Assembly (NCBI RefSeq): GCF_030124325.1
Contig: NZ_JASKLR010000004.1
Coordinates: 62,001 to 126,000 of the forward strand
Length of the DNA: 64,000 bases
DNA from: Sinorhizobium sp. 8-89
Lineage (GTDB): Bacteria; Pseudomonadota; Alphaproteobacteria; Rhizobiales; Rhizobiaceae
Direction of reading: 5' to 3'
Shown here in pieces: positions 9,530 to 18,540 of the stretch; position 1 is the stretch's first letter, and every line of letters begins with the position of its first letter. The position numbers were made by a program, and so were the translations under genes. The notes under the pieces were generated by a model, which worked only from the letters and a program-made list of their open reading frames with translations, did no database searches and was not told the DNA's origin.

Positions 9530-9602
9530 CAGGGATTGCTGCAGCACTTTGAAGAACGACTGCATGATTTCTAAACCAGCTCTGATTTAAGGGAGTCATG
9601 CA
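9530..9602. repeat. RIME-like palindrome between aroK and the xerD operon
   Basis: Arms CTGCATGA (9559-9566) and TCATGCAG (about 9595-9602) enclose a spacer containing CTGATTTAAGG. The same module appears before the M20 amidohydrolase gene at 16794-16835. It lies in the divergent aroK/xerD intergenic region (9378-9614), where I see no other gene. Confidence 0.6.
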
Positions 9603-9614
9603 GAGGAGACCGAA

Positions 9615-9764
9615 ATGCCGACCCTTTTCCGCTTCCTGTTCTTCTTGGCCGTCTTCGCCGGCATCGTCTATGGCACGATGGTGGCGCTCGTGACTTTCGT
9701 CGAGCCGGTCGAGCGGGATGTAACGGTGCGCATTCCATCGGAACGGGTCAACAAACCGAAATGA
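9615..9764 (+). CDS. 49-residue single-pass membrane protein upstream of xerD
   Basis: ATG at 9615 is preceded by GGAG (9604-9607). The 49-residue product has one hydrophobic segment (about residues 4-24, [21 protein letters not shown]) and a short tail with [13 protein letters not shown]. Its stop overlaps the xerD start as ATGA (9761-9764), a strong sign of translational coupling and of being a real gene. No function is known to me. Confidence 0.75.
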   Translation: MPTLFRFLFFLAVFAGIVYGTMVALVTFVEPVERDVTVRIPSERVNKPK

Positions 9765-10714
9765 CAGATCTCTCCGCCGCCTATGTCGAATCCTTTCTGG
9801 AAATGATGAGCGCCGAGCGTGGCGCGGCGGCCAATACGCTGCAATCCTATGAGCGCGACCTGAAAGATGCACTCTCGTTTCTGCGGACCCGCGGCACGCG
9901 ATTGATCGATGCCTCGGCCGACGATTTGCGAAGCTATCTCTCGCATCTCGCCTGCGAGGGCTTCAAATCCTCGTCGCAGGCACGCCGCCTATCGGCGTTG
10001 CGGCAGTTCTACAAGTTTCTTTACGCCGAGGGCCTCAGGGGCGACGACCCGACCGGTATTCTCGATGCGCCGAAGAAAGGACGCGCGCTGCCGAAGACGC
10101 TCAGCATCGATGATGTGTCCAGGCTGATCGGCCAGGCGGAAGCGGAAGCCGCCACCGGCGGTGAAGACGCGGTGGCGAAACTGCGCATGCATGCGCTGAT
10201 CGAACTCCTCTACGCAACCGGTATGCGGGTCAGCGAACTCGTCTCGCTGCCGGCGAGCGTGTTGTCGCAGAACGGACGCTTCCTCGTCATTCGCGGCAAG
10301 GGCAACAAGGAACGGCTGGTGCCGTTGTCGCAGGCCGCCTTGCGCGCCATGCGCGCTTATGGAGAAGCCCTGCGGGTCAGGAACGCGGAGGCCGACCCGC
10401 CAGAGGAAAGCCTCTGGCTCTTTCCTTCCCATGGCAAGACCGGCTTTCTGCCGCGCCAGGTTTTCGCGCGCGACCTAAAGGGCCTCGCGGCACGCGCCGG
10501 CATAAGGATCGCGGCGATCTCGCCGCATGTTCTGCGCCATGCCTTCGCCAGCCACCTGCTCGCCAACGGCGCCGACCTGCGTGCCGTGCAGGAACTGCTC
10601 GGCCATTCGGACATTTCAACGACACAAATCTATACACATGTGCTGGAAGAACGGCTGCATGACCTCGTGCAGAACCATCACCCCCTTGCCAAACAGGCGA
10701 AAAAACAGGATTAG
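9761..10714 (+). CDS. xerD: site-specific tyrosine recombinase XerD
   Basis: With XerC it resolves chromosome dimers at dif. 317 residues: an N-terminal SAM-like core-binding domain (about 1-95) and a catalytic domain. Catalytic residues visible: Arg in [11 protein letters not shown], Lys in [22 protein letters not shown] (HxxR), His in [11 protein letters not shown] and the nucleophile Tyr in IYTHV. It is coupled to the upstream 49-codon gene. This is the chromosomal housekeeping recombinase, distinct from the truncated phage integrase near 34.5 kb. Confidence 0.95.
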   Translation: MTDLSAAYVESFLEMMSAERGAAANTLQSYERDLKDALSFLRTRGTRLIDASADDLRSYLSHLACEGFKSSSQARRLSALRQFYKFLYAEGLRGDDPTGILDAPKKGRALPKTLSIDDVSRLIGQAEAEAATGGEDAVAKLRMHALIELLYATGMRVSELVSLPASVLSQNGRFLVIRGKGNKERLVPLSQAALRAMRAYGEALRVRNAEADPPEESLWLFPSHGKTGFLPRQVFARDLKGLAARAGIRIAAISPHVLRHAFASHLLANGADLRAVQELLGHSDISTTQIYTHVLEERLHDLVQNHHPLAKQAKKQD

Positions 10715-10777
10715 GACCGCCGGGCAGGCTGGCTTCGACCGGAGAGCCCTGTCGCAAATTGATCGGAAACGCATCTC

Positions 10778-11731
10778 ATGCACAACTATCTCGATTTCGA
10801 AAAACCCATTTCTGATCTCGAAGGCAAGATTCTCGAACTGAAGAAACTCGCCAGTGAAGATGAGAGTGTGAATACATCCGACGAGATCGCACGGCTTGAG
10901 GTGCGTGTACGCGACGCGATGGCCGAGATCTATTCCAAGCTGTCGCCGTGGCAGAAGACCCAGGTCGCCCGCCACCCGTCACGCCCGCATTTTCTCGACT
11001 ACGCAGCCGAACTCTTCACCGAATTCACGCCGCTCGCCGGCGACCGCAACTTCGGCAACGACGATGCAATCCAGGCGGGCCTTGCCCGCTTTCGCGGCAT
11101 GCCGGTCGCCGTTCTCGGCCAGGAAAAGGGCAACGACACCAAATCGCGCATCAAGCACAATTTCGGCAGCCCGCGCCCGGAAGGTTATCGCAAGGCGATC
11201 CGCGTCATGGAGATGGCCGACCGCTTCAGCCTGCCGCTGATCACGCTGGTCGACACGGCCGGCGCCTATCCGGGCGTCGACGCCGAGGAACGCGGTCAAG
11301 CCGAGGCGATCGCCCGCTCGACCGAGATGTGTCTCAAGGTCAAGGTGCCGATCGTCACCGTGGTCCTCGGTGAAGGCGGCTCCGGCGGCGCGATCGCGAT
11401 CGCAACCGGCAACCGCGTCTATATGCTGGAGCATGCGATCTACAGCGTCATCTCGCCGGAGGGCGCGGCTTCGATCCTGTGGCGCGATTCAGCGCGCGCC
11501 AAGGAAGCGGCAAGCAGCATGAAAATTACGGCCGAGGACCTGAAGTCGCTCGGCATCATCGACGGCATCATTCCCGAACCGGTCGGCGGCGCCCACCGCG
11601 ACCCGCTGTCTGTCATCGGCCGCACCGGAACCGTGATCGCCGACGCGCTTAAGGACCTGTCCGGCCGCAGCGGCGACGAATTGCGGACGGACCGCCGGCA
11701 GAAATACCTGAATATCGGTCGAAATCTCTGA
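10778..11731 (+). CDS. accA: acetyl-CoA carboxylase carboxyltransferase subunit alpha
   Basis: Alpha subunit of the carboxyltransferase that moves CO2 from biotin to acetyl-CoA, giving malonyl-CoA for fatty acid synthesis. Family landmarks: LDFEKPI at the N-terminus, GRDRNFGND-like (here GDRNFGNDDAIQ), GQEKGNDTKSR, the acyl-CoA/biotin site DTAGAYPGVDAEERGQ, GEGGSGGAIAI and ISPEGAASILWRD. 317 residues is normal. It lies 63 bases after xerD on the same strand. Confidence 0.97.
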   Translation: MHNYLDFEKPISDLEGKILELKKLASEDESVNTSDEIARLEVRVRDAMAEIYSKLSPWQKTQVARHPSRPHFLDYAAELFTEFTPLAGDRNFGNDDAIQAGLARFRGMPVAVLGQEKGNDTKSRIKHNFGSPRPEGYRKAIRVMEMADRFSLPLITLVDTAGAYPGVDAEERGQAEAIARSTEMCLKVKVPIVTVVLGEGGSGGAIAIATGNRVYMLEHAIYSVISPEGAASILWRDSARAKEAASSMKITAEDLKSLGIIDGIIPEPVGGAHRDPLSVIGRTGTVIADALKDLSGRSGDELRTDRRQKYLNIGRNL

Positions 11732-11945
11732 ACCTTTGCGATTAAAACGGCGGCATCGGCAACCGGAAATCGGACTGTGGCCAAATCTTGGCCATATTCG
11801 TACGGTCATGAAAGATGGCGTGCGCAGGGGGATCCTGCAGGGTTAAGATTTCGTGAAGAATAATCGCTTACTGATTCGTTGAGGGCGCCTCCTCGACGGG
11901 TGCGGCGCTCAATGACGGATTTTGTTTTTTAACGGGCCTCTGCCG

Positions 11946-13388
11946 ATGCGTTTCAGGAACCTTGTTGCCACCGCCGCTATCGCAGCCGCGCTTGCCGGCT
12001 GCACCAACGAGACGCTGGATTCTGTCAATCTCTCCTCGGTAAAGAACAAGACGGAATATCAGCTTTCGAGCAAGATGACCGCGAAGATGCGCGAACTGGG
12101 GATGCAGAAGACGTCGCCGATCGCGCTGCGGATCTTCAAGGAAGAAGGCACGCTCGAAGTCTGGAAGGCCAACGCGGCGAACCGCTTTCAACTCCTGAAG
12201 AGCTACAAGATCTGCGCGTGGTCCGGAAAGCTCGGTCCCAAGGTGAAGGAAGGCGACCGGCAGGCGCCCGAAGGATTCTACCCGCTGTTCCCGCACCAGA
12301 TGAATCCCAATTCCAATTATTACCTCGCGATCAACACTGGTTTCCCGAATACTTACGACAAGGCGAACGGCCGCTCCGGTACGCATCTGATGATCCATGG
12401 CGCCTGCTCTTCGTCGGGCTGCTACTCGATGACCGACGAGCAGATCATCGAGATCTTCGCGCTCGCGCGTGATGCCTTCAGGGGTGGACAGCAAAGCGTC
12501 CAGCTCCAGGCTTTCCCCTTCCGCATGACCGCGGAGAACATGGCCCGCCATCGCGACAATTCGAATATCGAGTTCTGGAAGATGCTGAAGGCCGGCTACG
12601 ACCAGTTCGAGGTGACCAAGCGTCCGCCGGAAGTGAATTTCTGCGAGAGGAAATACGTCTTCAACCGGCAGAGCGACGGCACGTTCAATCCGACGGGCCA
12701 ATGCCCGGCGATGTCGACGCCGCCTGCGCTACAAGTGGCAATGGCAAACTTCGAGAAGGACTATCAGCGCGATTACGACAAGGCGCTGAAGAAGTACGAA
12801 GGCATGGTCTGGTATGAACCGAGCGAGGCGGAGCGCAAGGCGATCGTCGCCGACCAGCGCAAGGGCCGCGAACTCGCCTATGCCCCCACGGGCAATTCGC
12901 TCGATGCCGGCAAGCTGATGAAGGTGAGCGACCTCGAAAAACAGCTCGCGGACCAGAAGGCGGCCGAGGAAGCCAAGCAGGCGGCGCTGATCCAGAAGGA
13001 GGCGCTTGAGAAGGCGACCCGTGGCGGCGCGAGCGTGCCAGTACCGCAGGCAAGCCCGATCGAGCGGCCTGTTCTGCAGGCGGCCGTCCAGACGCCGCCC
13101 GCGAGAAAATCCTTCTGGAATCTGTTCTCGGCGAGCGAACCGGAAGCCGCGACGCCTGCACCTGCGGCACAGGCGCCCGCACAGCCGGCCTCCGCGCCGG
13201 CGGCGCAGCAGCCCGCGGCAAACCAGCAGCCGGCAGCCGCCGACCAGAAGCAGGGACGTACGCCGGCCGAAGGCGATGAACAAATGGCTGCGGCCCCGGC
13301 GGAAAATCCGCAGGCGCCGACAACCGAACAGGCCGTCGCCGAGCAGCAGCCGAAGAAGCGTCCATTCTGGAAGATCTGGGGCAATTGA
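11946..13388 (+). CDS. YafK-type L,D-transpeptidase lipoprotein with a disordered tail
   Basis: 480 residues from the ATG at 11946. The N-terminus MRFRNLVATAAIAAALAGC has a lipobox (LAGC), so it is a lipoprotein. The YkuD/YafK catalytic domain (roughly 60-240) carries HLMIHGACSSSGCYSM, matching the family HGxxxxxGCxxM active site with the catalytic Cys. Relatives form or cleave 3-3 peptidoglycan links or anchor outer-membrane proteins. The last about 150 residues are rich in Ala, Pro and Gln and probably disordered. Its stop overlaps the start of the TusA-like gene, implying coupling. Confidence 0.88.
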   Translation: MRFRNLVATAAIAAALAGCTNETLDSVNLSSVKNKTEYQLSSKMTAKMRELGMQKTSPIALRIFKEEGTLEVWKANAANRFQLLKSYKICAWSGKLGPKVKEGDRQAPEGFYPLFPHQMNPNSNYYLAINTGFPNTYDKANGRSGTHLMIHGACSSSGCYSMTDEQIIEIFALARDAFRGGQQSVQLQAFPFRMTAENMARHRDNSNIEFWKMLKAGYDQFEVTKRPPEVNFCERKYVFNRQSDGTFNPTGQCPAMSTPPALQVAMANFEKDYQRDYDKALKKYEGMVWYEPSEAERKAIVADQRKGRELAYAPTGNSLDAGKLMKVSDLEKQLADQKAAEEAKQAALIQKEALEKATRGGASVPVPQASPIERPVLQAAVQTPPARKSFWNLFSASEPEAATPAPAAQAPAQPASAPAAQQPAANQQPAAADQKQGRTPAEGDEQMAAAPAENPQAPTTEQAVAEQQPKKRPFWKIWGN

Positions 13389-13624
13389 TGCCGGACGAAC
13401 CCAGGATCGTCTATGACCTAAGGGGGCTTAAGTGCCCCCTTCCCGTTTTGAAGACGCGCAAGCGCATGCAGGCGCTCGCACCCGGGGCCCTGCTCGAAAT
13501 CGAGACCACGGATCCTCTGGCGGTGATCGACATTCCGCATTTCTGCAACGAGGACGGGCACCGGCTTGAGAGGGCCGAGCCGTCCGAAGGCGGACATCGC
13601 TTCATCATTCGCAAGAAAGCGTAG
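13388..13624 (+). CDS. TusA-like sulfurtransferase
   Basis: A 78-residue SirA/TusA-fold protein with the signature DLRGLKCPLPVLKTRK (CPxP with the sulfur-carrying Cys). TusA-type proteins carry persulfide sulfur for tRNA thiolation or other sulfur transfer. The ATG at 13388 overlaps the TGA of the preceding L,D-transpeptidase gene by one base. Which partner it serves cannot be said. mnmA, which needs a sulfur donor, is elsewhere in the window. Confidence 0.9.
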   Translation: MPDEPRIVYDLRGLKCPLPVLKTRKRMQALAPGALLEIETTDPLAVIDIPHFCNEDGHRLERAEPSEGGHRFIIRKKA

Positions 13625-13722
13625 CCGATCGGGCGAAATCGTCGCCCTGCCGCCGGGTTGGGGGGCTCCAAGGCTCGGGATTCCTGCTATGATCCCAGCG
13701 GAGTACCAGACGGGGCTGCGGG

Positions 13723-14193
13723 ATGAACGAGGCAAGCGACAGTTCCGGCGCGGTAGTGCGGCCGCCGATCGCCTGGGCATTGGCGGTCGTGGCGGGGCTC
13801 GTGCTCGACGGACTCTACCCGCTGCCGTTCCTACCGGCGGCGGTGCCGGCACCTTGGCTGGGCGCTGTCGTTTTCCTTGCCGGTCTGGCACTGCTGATCT
13901 GGGCTGCGACGACCTTCCGCCGGGCGGGAACGCATATCCAGACCACGCAGCCGACGACGACGATTGTCGAAGAGGGGCCTTACCGCTACAGCCGCAACCC
14001 GATCTACACCGGCATGTTTCTCGGCCTGATCGGTTTCGCCTTCGGCTTCGACAGCCTGTGGCTCCTCATCCTGCTGGTGCCGTTCTATCTCGTCATTCGC
14101 TACGGTGTGGTCGCCCGCGAGGAGGATTATCTCGAACGCAAGTTCGGCGACGCCTATCGCGCGTACAAGAGCCGCATCCGCCGCTGGCTATAG
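13723..14193 (+). CDS. isoprenylcysteine carboxylmethyltransferase-family membrane protein
   Basis: 156 residues with about four hydrophobic segments. The C-terminal motif EEGPYRYSRNPIYTGM followed by ereEdyLerkFGdaY-like (here EEDYLERKFGDAYRAYKSRIRRWL) is the SAM-binding signature shared by ICMT and phospholipid-methyltransferase-like small proteins. The substrate is unknown; in bacteria these methylate membrane lipids or small molecules. It stands 98 bases after the TusA-like gene on the same strand. Confidence 0.85.
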   Translation: MNEASDSSGAVVRPPIAWALAVVAGLVLDGLYPLPFLPAAVPAPWLGAVVFLAGLALLIWAATTFRRAGTHIQTTQPTTTIVEEGPYRYSRNPIYTGMFLGLIGFAFGFDSLWLLILLVPFYLVIRYGVVAREEDYLERKFGDAYRAYKSRIRRWL

Positions 14194-14238
14194 CGGCAAT
14201 GCGGGCCTCCCGAGCGCTTCAACCAACTCTGTGCCGAT

Positions 14239-15390
14239 CTAAAATCTCACGCCCGGAACGGCGAGCGGGTTGTCCGACAGTGCCTGCGCATCCGGCCGGT
14301 CGATCCGCGGCTTGCCGGTGAAGGCATCGAAGAGGTCGCGGACGAAGGCTTCCTCAAGACCCTTGGTGATCAGCACCATGCGCGTGCGCCGGTCGGCGGG
14401 ATCTGGCCAGGCGGCTAGCCGCTCCGGAGGATGAAAGACGGTCTGCACGCCATGCAACACGAGCGGCCGTTCGGGATTGTCTGCCACGGAAACGACCGCC
14501 TTCATCCTCAGCAGTTTCTCGCCATGGGCCGAGCGCAGAAGGTCGATGAACATTTCGAGTGCCATCGGTTCGATCGGCCGGTCGTGAATGATGCTGAAGG
14601 AACGGATATCCGAACCGTGGCGCGTGACATCGTGATGGTGGTGATCGCCATGATGGTAACGATGGTCGTGATCGTGATGGTCGTGATCGTGGTCGTCATG
14701 ATCATGATCGGCGTGCGTCTCGTCCTGAAGCCAGCGGCCCACGTCGGGGACCTTGGTGGACGGGTCGTAGAGACCGCAGGCAAACAGATCCGCTCGGCCG
14801 GCCCCGTCCGTATCGCCGTCGATCACCGGCGCGCGTGGATTGAGGTCCCTGAGCCGTTCCAGAAGCGTCTCGCGCTCTGCGTCAGTCGCGAGCTTGGTCT
14901 TGCTGACGACGAGCCGGTCGGCGACCGCGACCTGCTTCAACGCTTCCACGTGGTTCGCGATCGTCTGCAGACCGTTCACCGCGTCCACGACCGTGACGAC
15001 GCCGTCCAGCCGAAAGTTCTGAGCGAGGATCGGATTGCCGAGCACGGACTGCAGCACCGGCGCCGGGTCGGCAAGCCCGGTCGTTTCGATTACGACACGC
15101 CGCAGCGGCTTGATGCGGCCGGTCTGCATACGGTCCATGAGGTCGGCGAGCGTGTCGACAAGCTCTCCGCGCACCGTGCAGCATAGGCAGCCGTCGGAAA
15201 GCTCAATCACGCCGTCGCTCGAGGCCTCGACCAGCAGGTGGTCGATCGAGACATCGCCGAATTCGTTGATGATAACCGCCGTATCGGCGAGGTCCGGATC
15301 CTTAAGCAGACGGTTGAGAAGCGTCGTCTTGCCCGCACCGAGAAAGCCGGTGAGGATAGATACCGGCACCACCGGCAGGGGACCGTTCAT
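14239..15390 (-). CDS. COG0523 (CobW-type) GTPase with a histidine-rich metal-binding segment
   Basis: 383 residues from the ATG at 15390, which has GGAG six bases upstream; an ATG at 15402 is less well placed. G1 is GFLGAGKTTLLN, the family metal motif CxCC is CLCC, and NEFGDVSIDH and SKTKL are further GTPase motifs. The CobW_C domain is at the end. Between the domains (about residues 227-256) lies a run of Asp and His with about 16 His, a typical zinc-store segment. COG0523 proteins are GTP-driven metal chaperones, here most likely for zinc. Not the cobW of cobalamin synthesis by context, as cob genes are 9 kb away. Confidence 0.87.
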   Translation of the reverse strand: MNGPLPVVPVSILTGFLGAGKTTLLNRLLKDPDLADTAVIINEFGDVSIDHLLVEASSDGVIELSDGCLCCTVRGELVDTLADLMDRMQTGRIKPLRRVVIETTGLADPAPVLQSVLGNPILAQNFRLDGVVTVVDAVNGLQTIANHVEALKQVAVADRLVVSKTKLATDAERETLLERLRDLNPRAPVIDGDTDGAGRADLFACGLYDPSTKVPDVGRWLQDETHADHDHDDHDHDHHDHDHRYHHGDHHHHDVTRHGSDIRSFSIIHDRPIEPMALEMFIDLLRSAHGEKLLRMKAVVSVADNPERPLVLHGVQTVFHPPERLAAWPDPADRRTRMVLITKGLEEAFVRDLFDAFTGKPRIDRPDAQALSDNPLAVPGVRF

Positions 15391-15493
15391 GGCGGACTCC
15401 ATCGTAGATCACGCTGGTTTCGGATCGACTCGAAACCATGAAATTTGAGACGCGCGATGCGGCCGAAGACCGCGCACCTCTCGTTATCCGGCT

Positions 15494-16621
15494 CTAGAAA
15501 CTCGGGCGAGGAACCGGGATGGGCACGTTGGCGATCTCGACGTCGCCCTGCCCCGCGATATCGCTGCCGGCCGTGGCGATTTTGTCGCCACTGCCCGGGA
15601 TAAGCCCGGCAAAAGCAAGCTTGAGCGGGCGATTGATTTCGTGGATGTAAGGAGAAAGCAGCTTCTGGCGCCCGGCTTCGTCGCGACCTTCACTGCGCAC
15701 CTTCGCGGCGGTCTTGGAGCAGATCTGCTTACTGACGTCCGTAACCGTGTCGCGGCCCTCTCCATAGGGAGCGATCTGCGTCAGAGACTGCTTGCCCGCG
15801 CTGCTGGTCGTCAGCGCCATCTGCAAGAGCCGGGCGGACTCCTCGGCGCGGGCGCCGAGACTGTCTTCACCGAGAACGACCGAAACGACGCTCCGGCCAT
15901 CGCGCGTCGCCGACGAGACCTGGTTGAAGCCCGACGCGCAGATAAAGCCGGTCTTCATGCCGTCCGCGCCGTCGAAGCGGCCGATCAGCATGTTGTAATT
16001 GGCATAGTCCTTCTTGCCGGTGGTGAAGCCTTCCAGCGAGAAATAGGCCGCATATTCGGGGAATTCGCGCTTCAACGTGATCGCCAGCACAGCAAGGTCG
16101 CGAGCCGTCGTATACTGCCCCTCGCCCGGCAGCCCGTTGGCATTGATGAAATGGGACGAGGTCATCCCGATACGCCGTGCCTCGGCATTCATCCGCTCGA
16201 TGAAGGCAGGTTCGGAGCCGCCGACCGTTTCCGCGATGGCAACGGCGACGTCATTTGCCGATTTCACCAGCATCATCTTCAGCGCGCTGTCGAGCGTCAT
16301 CGCCTGGCCGGGCTTGTAGAACATCTTGCTCGGCGGCTCGGACGCGGCGTTCTTCGTCATTACGACCGGGCTTTCCAGCGTCAGTTGCCCCGTCTTGATC
16401 GCCCGGAAGGTCGTATAGGCCGTCATAAGCTTGGTCAGCGATGCCGGGTACCACTTCCGGAAGATGTCCTGATGCTCGTAGACCTTGAGAGAGTTGACGT
16501 CGACGACCAGCCGCGGATTGGCAAATGCCGGCATTACCACTGCCAGAAATGCCGCACAGGCTCCCGCGAGAACGCCCACCGTGCTCGCCCCATCACGCCT
16601 CAAGAATCCACCTGTCACCAC
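15494..16621 (-). CDS. D-alanyl-D-alanine carboxypeptidase (penicillin-binding protein, S11)
   Basis: 375 residues with an N-terminal signal segment (GVLAGACAAFLAVVMPAFA). The active-site triad motifs are present: SxxK as SLTK (in WYPASLTKLMTAYT), SxN as SAN (in LVKSANDVAVA) and KTG in DGMKTGFICASG. The S11 family trims the terminal D-Ala of peptidoglycan stem peptides in the periplasm. It is transcribed in the same direction as the COG0523 gene 103 bases downstream; a shared transcript is possible. Confidence 0.92.
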   Translation of the reverse strand: MVTGGFLRRDGASTVGVLAGACAAFLAVVMPAFANPRLVVDVNSLKVYEHQDIFRKWYPASLTKLMTAYTTFRAIKTGQLTLESPVVMTKNAASEPPSKMFYKPGQAMTLDSALKMMLVKSANDVAVAIAETVGGSEPAFIERMNAEARRIGMTSSHFINANGLPGEGQYTTARDLAVLAITLKREFPEYAAYFSLEGFTTGKKDYANYNMLIGRFDGADGMKTGFICASGFNQVSSATRDGRSVVSVVLGEDSLGARAEESARLLQMALTTSSAGKQSLTQIAPYGEGRDTVTDVSKQICSKTAAKVRSEGRDEAGRQKLLSPYIHEINRPLKLAFAGLIPGSGDKIATAGSDIAGQGDVEIANVPIPVPRPSF

Positions 16622-16733
16622 AATCCAACCTCGAAATTCCGCAATTGCCTCGTCTTGTCCCGGTATTTAGCCTATATGGCGAGGAGATGGCAAAGCCCAA
16701 TCCTTGGCTGCCGCGCCAATCCACTGCGCCCTT

Positions 16734-16837
16734 ACAGCGCCGCGCGTCCAATCGGACACGCAAAGTCGCTGTGGAGCTTTGAGTTTCTGCGTGACTTTGT
16801 CCTCAAATCGATTCCGATTTAAGGAATCATGCAGTAG
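16734..16837. repeat. RIME-like mosaic repeat upstream of the M20 amidohydrolase gene
   Basis: Module A (16734-16772) has ACAGCG...CGCTGT arms around GCGCGTCCAATCGGACACGC. Module B (16794-16835) has CTGCGTGA and TCATGCAG arms with CGATTCCGATTTAAGG inside. Both modules match those at 5914-6012. The element fills most of the divergent gap 16622-16865. Confidence 0.7.
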
Positions 16838-16865
16838 TGACCGAACAGACCGACAGGACGACCCT

Positions 16866-18029
16866 ATGCCGATTCTCAACCGCGCTGCCGAACTCCAGAA
16901 CGAAGTCACCGAGTGGCGGCGCCACCTGCACATGAACCCCGAACTCCTGTTCGCGGTCGAAAATACGGCAGCCTTTGTGGAAAGGAAACTGAAGGAATTC
17001 GGCGTTGACGAAATCGTGACTGGTCTTGGCAGGACCGGTGTCGTCGGCATCATCCGCGGCAATCTTGGCGACGGTCGCACGATCGGGCTGAGGGCCGACA
17101 TGGACGCGCTGCCGATCACCGAGACGAGCGGCAAGCCCTGGTCGTCGACGACCGCCGGCAAGATGCACGCCTGCGGCCATGATGGTCACACGGCCATGCT
17201 GCTCGGTGCGGCGAAATATCTCGCGGAGACCCGTAATTTCGCGGGCTCCGTCGCGGTCATCTTCCAGCCGGCGGAGGAAGGCGGCGGCGGCGGCAACGAG
17301 ATGGTCAAGGATGGGATGATGGAGCGTTTCGCGATCGCGGAGGTCTACGGCATGCACAACATGCCGGGCATGCCGGTCGGCCATTTTGGCAGCCGCATCG
17401 GCCCGATCATGGCGTCAACCGATGAGTTCACCATCACCATCAACGGCCGCGGCGGCCACGCGGCCCAGCCGCACAAAACGATCGACCCGATCGTGATCGG
17501 CTCGCAGATCGTCAACGCGCTCCAGACGATTGCCTCGCGCACCGTCGATCCCCTCGCATCCGTCGTCGTCTCGGTCACGAAGTTCAACGCCGGCTTCGCC
17601 CACAACGTCATTCCCGAGCAGGCGGTCCTTGCAGGAACCGTCCGCACCCTGATGCCGGAAGTGCGCGACACCGGCGAGGCGCGCATCCGCCAGATCGCCG
17701 AAAGCATCGCCGGCGCCTATGGTGCGACGGTGAACGTCTGGTACGGCCGCAACTATCCCGTGACCGTCAACCATGCCGACGAGACCGCCCACGCGCTTGC
17801 GGCCGCAGCGACGGTTGCCGGAGCGGCCAAGGTCAATCCATCGCTCGATCCGATGATGGGTGGCGAGGATTTCTCCTATATGCTGCTCTCCCGGCCGGGC
17901 GCCTTCATCTTCATGGGCAACGGCGACACGGCCGGTCTTCACCATCCGGCCTATGACTTCAACGACGAGGCGATCCCGCACGGGATTTCCTATTGGGTGA
18001 AGCTCGCTGAAACGCGACTGGCCGCCTGA
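16866..18029 (+). CDS. M20 family amidohydrolase (hippurate hydrolase-like)
   Basis: 387 residues from the ATG at 16866; the open frame upstream runs through a RIME-like repeat and is discarded. Family motifs are RRHLHMNPE at the N-terminus, LRADMDALPI (metal-site Asp region), MHACGHDGHTAMLLG (Cys and His ligands), FQPAEEGGGG (catalytic Glu) and MMGGEDFSYML (C-terminal Glu/metal). Relatives hydrolyse N-acyl amino acids such as hippurate. The Lrp-type gene starts 25 bases later on the same strand, suggesting one operon and amino-acid-related regulation. Confidence 0.92.
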   Translation: MPILNRAAELQNEVTEWRRHLHMNPELLFAVENTAAFVERKLKEFGVDEIVTGLGRTGVVGIIRGNLGDGRTIGLRADMDALPITETSGKPWSSTTAGKMHACGHDGHTAMLLGAAKYLAETRNFAGSVAVIFQPAEEGGGGGNEMVKDGMMERFAIAEVYGMHNMPGMPVGHFGSRIGPIMASTDEFTITINGRGGHAAQPHKTIDPIVIGSQIVNALQTIASRTVDPLASVVVSVTKFNAGFAHNVIPEQAVLAGTVRTLMPEVRDTGEARIRQIAESIAGAYGATVNVWYGRNYPVTVNHADETAHALAAAATVAGAAKVNPSLDPMMGGEDFSYMLLSRPGAFIFMGNGDTAGLHHPAYDFNDEAIPHGISYWVKLAETRLAA

Positions 18030-18054
18030 GAGACGCGAGCGGGAGGCGGCGGCA

Positions 18055-18519
18055 ATGCACCAGATCGACAAGACGGATCGCAGAATCCTGAACATCCTGC
18101 AGGCGGATGGGCGGATCACCAATCTCGAACTGGCGGACCGCATCGGCCTGTCGCCGACCGCGACCAGCGAGCGGCTGCGGCGCCTGCTGAAGGAAGGATA
18201 TGTCTCGGGCTTCGGTGCACGCCTCGATCCGCACAAGCTCGGCTTCGGTCTGCTCGTCTTCATCGAGGTCATGCTGGACAAGACGACGCCGGAAGTCTTT
18301 GACCAATTTGCGATCGCCATCAAGCAGGCTCCCGCCGTGCTCGAATGTCACATGGTCGCCGGCGGCTTCGACTATCTGGTCAAGACCCGCTTCGAGGACA
18401 TGACTGCCTACCGCAACTTCCTCGGGCAGGTGCTCTGGACGCTGCCCGGCGTCAAGGAAACCCGCACCTACGCGGTCATGGAAGAGATCAAGAACGACGG
18501 TCCGCTGCCGCTCGTCTGA
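18055..18519 (+). CDS. Lrp/AsnC family transcriptional regulator
   Basis: 154 residues. N-terminal helix-turn-helix: TDRRILNILQADGRITNLELADRIGLSPTATSERLRRL. The C-terminal RAM/ligand domain holds GFGLLVFIEV, HMVAGGFDYLVKTRFEDM and the closing LPGVKETRTYAVME. Such proteins sense amino acids. It follows the M20 amidohydrolase by 25 bases, so it may report on the amino acid released by that enzyme. Confidence 0.93.
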   Translation: MHQIDKTDRRILNILQADGRITNLELADRIGLSPTATSERLRRLLKEGYVSGFGARLDPHKLGFGLLVFIEVMLDKTTPEVFDQFAIAIKQAPAVLECHMVAGGFDYLVKTRFEDMTAYRNFLGQVLWTLPGVKETRTYAVMEEIKNDGPLPLV

Positions 18520-18540
18520 AGGCGACAGCGGACCTCTGTT

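Noticed and set aside
9374..9565. 63-codon minus-strand frame overlapping the aroK start as ATGA
   Set aside because: Begins inside a RIME-like palindrome, has no protein-like pattern and no clear ribosome-binding site; the overlap is probably chance.
14630..14720. simple repeat suspected as a CRISPR-like or microsatellite tract (GATGGTGATCG units)
   Set aside because: It is the coding sequence of the His/Asp-rich segment of the COG0523 GTPase in frame.
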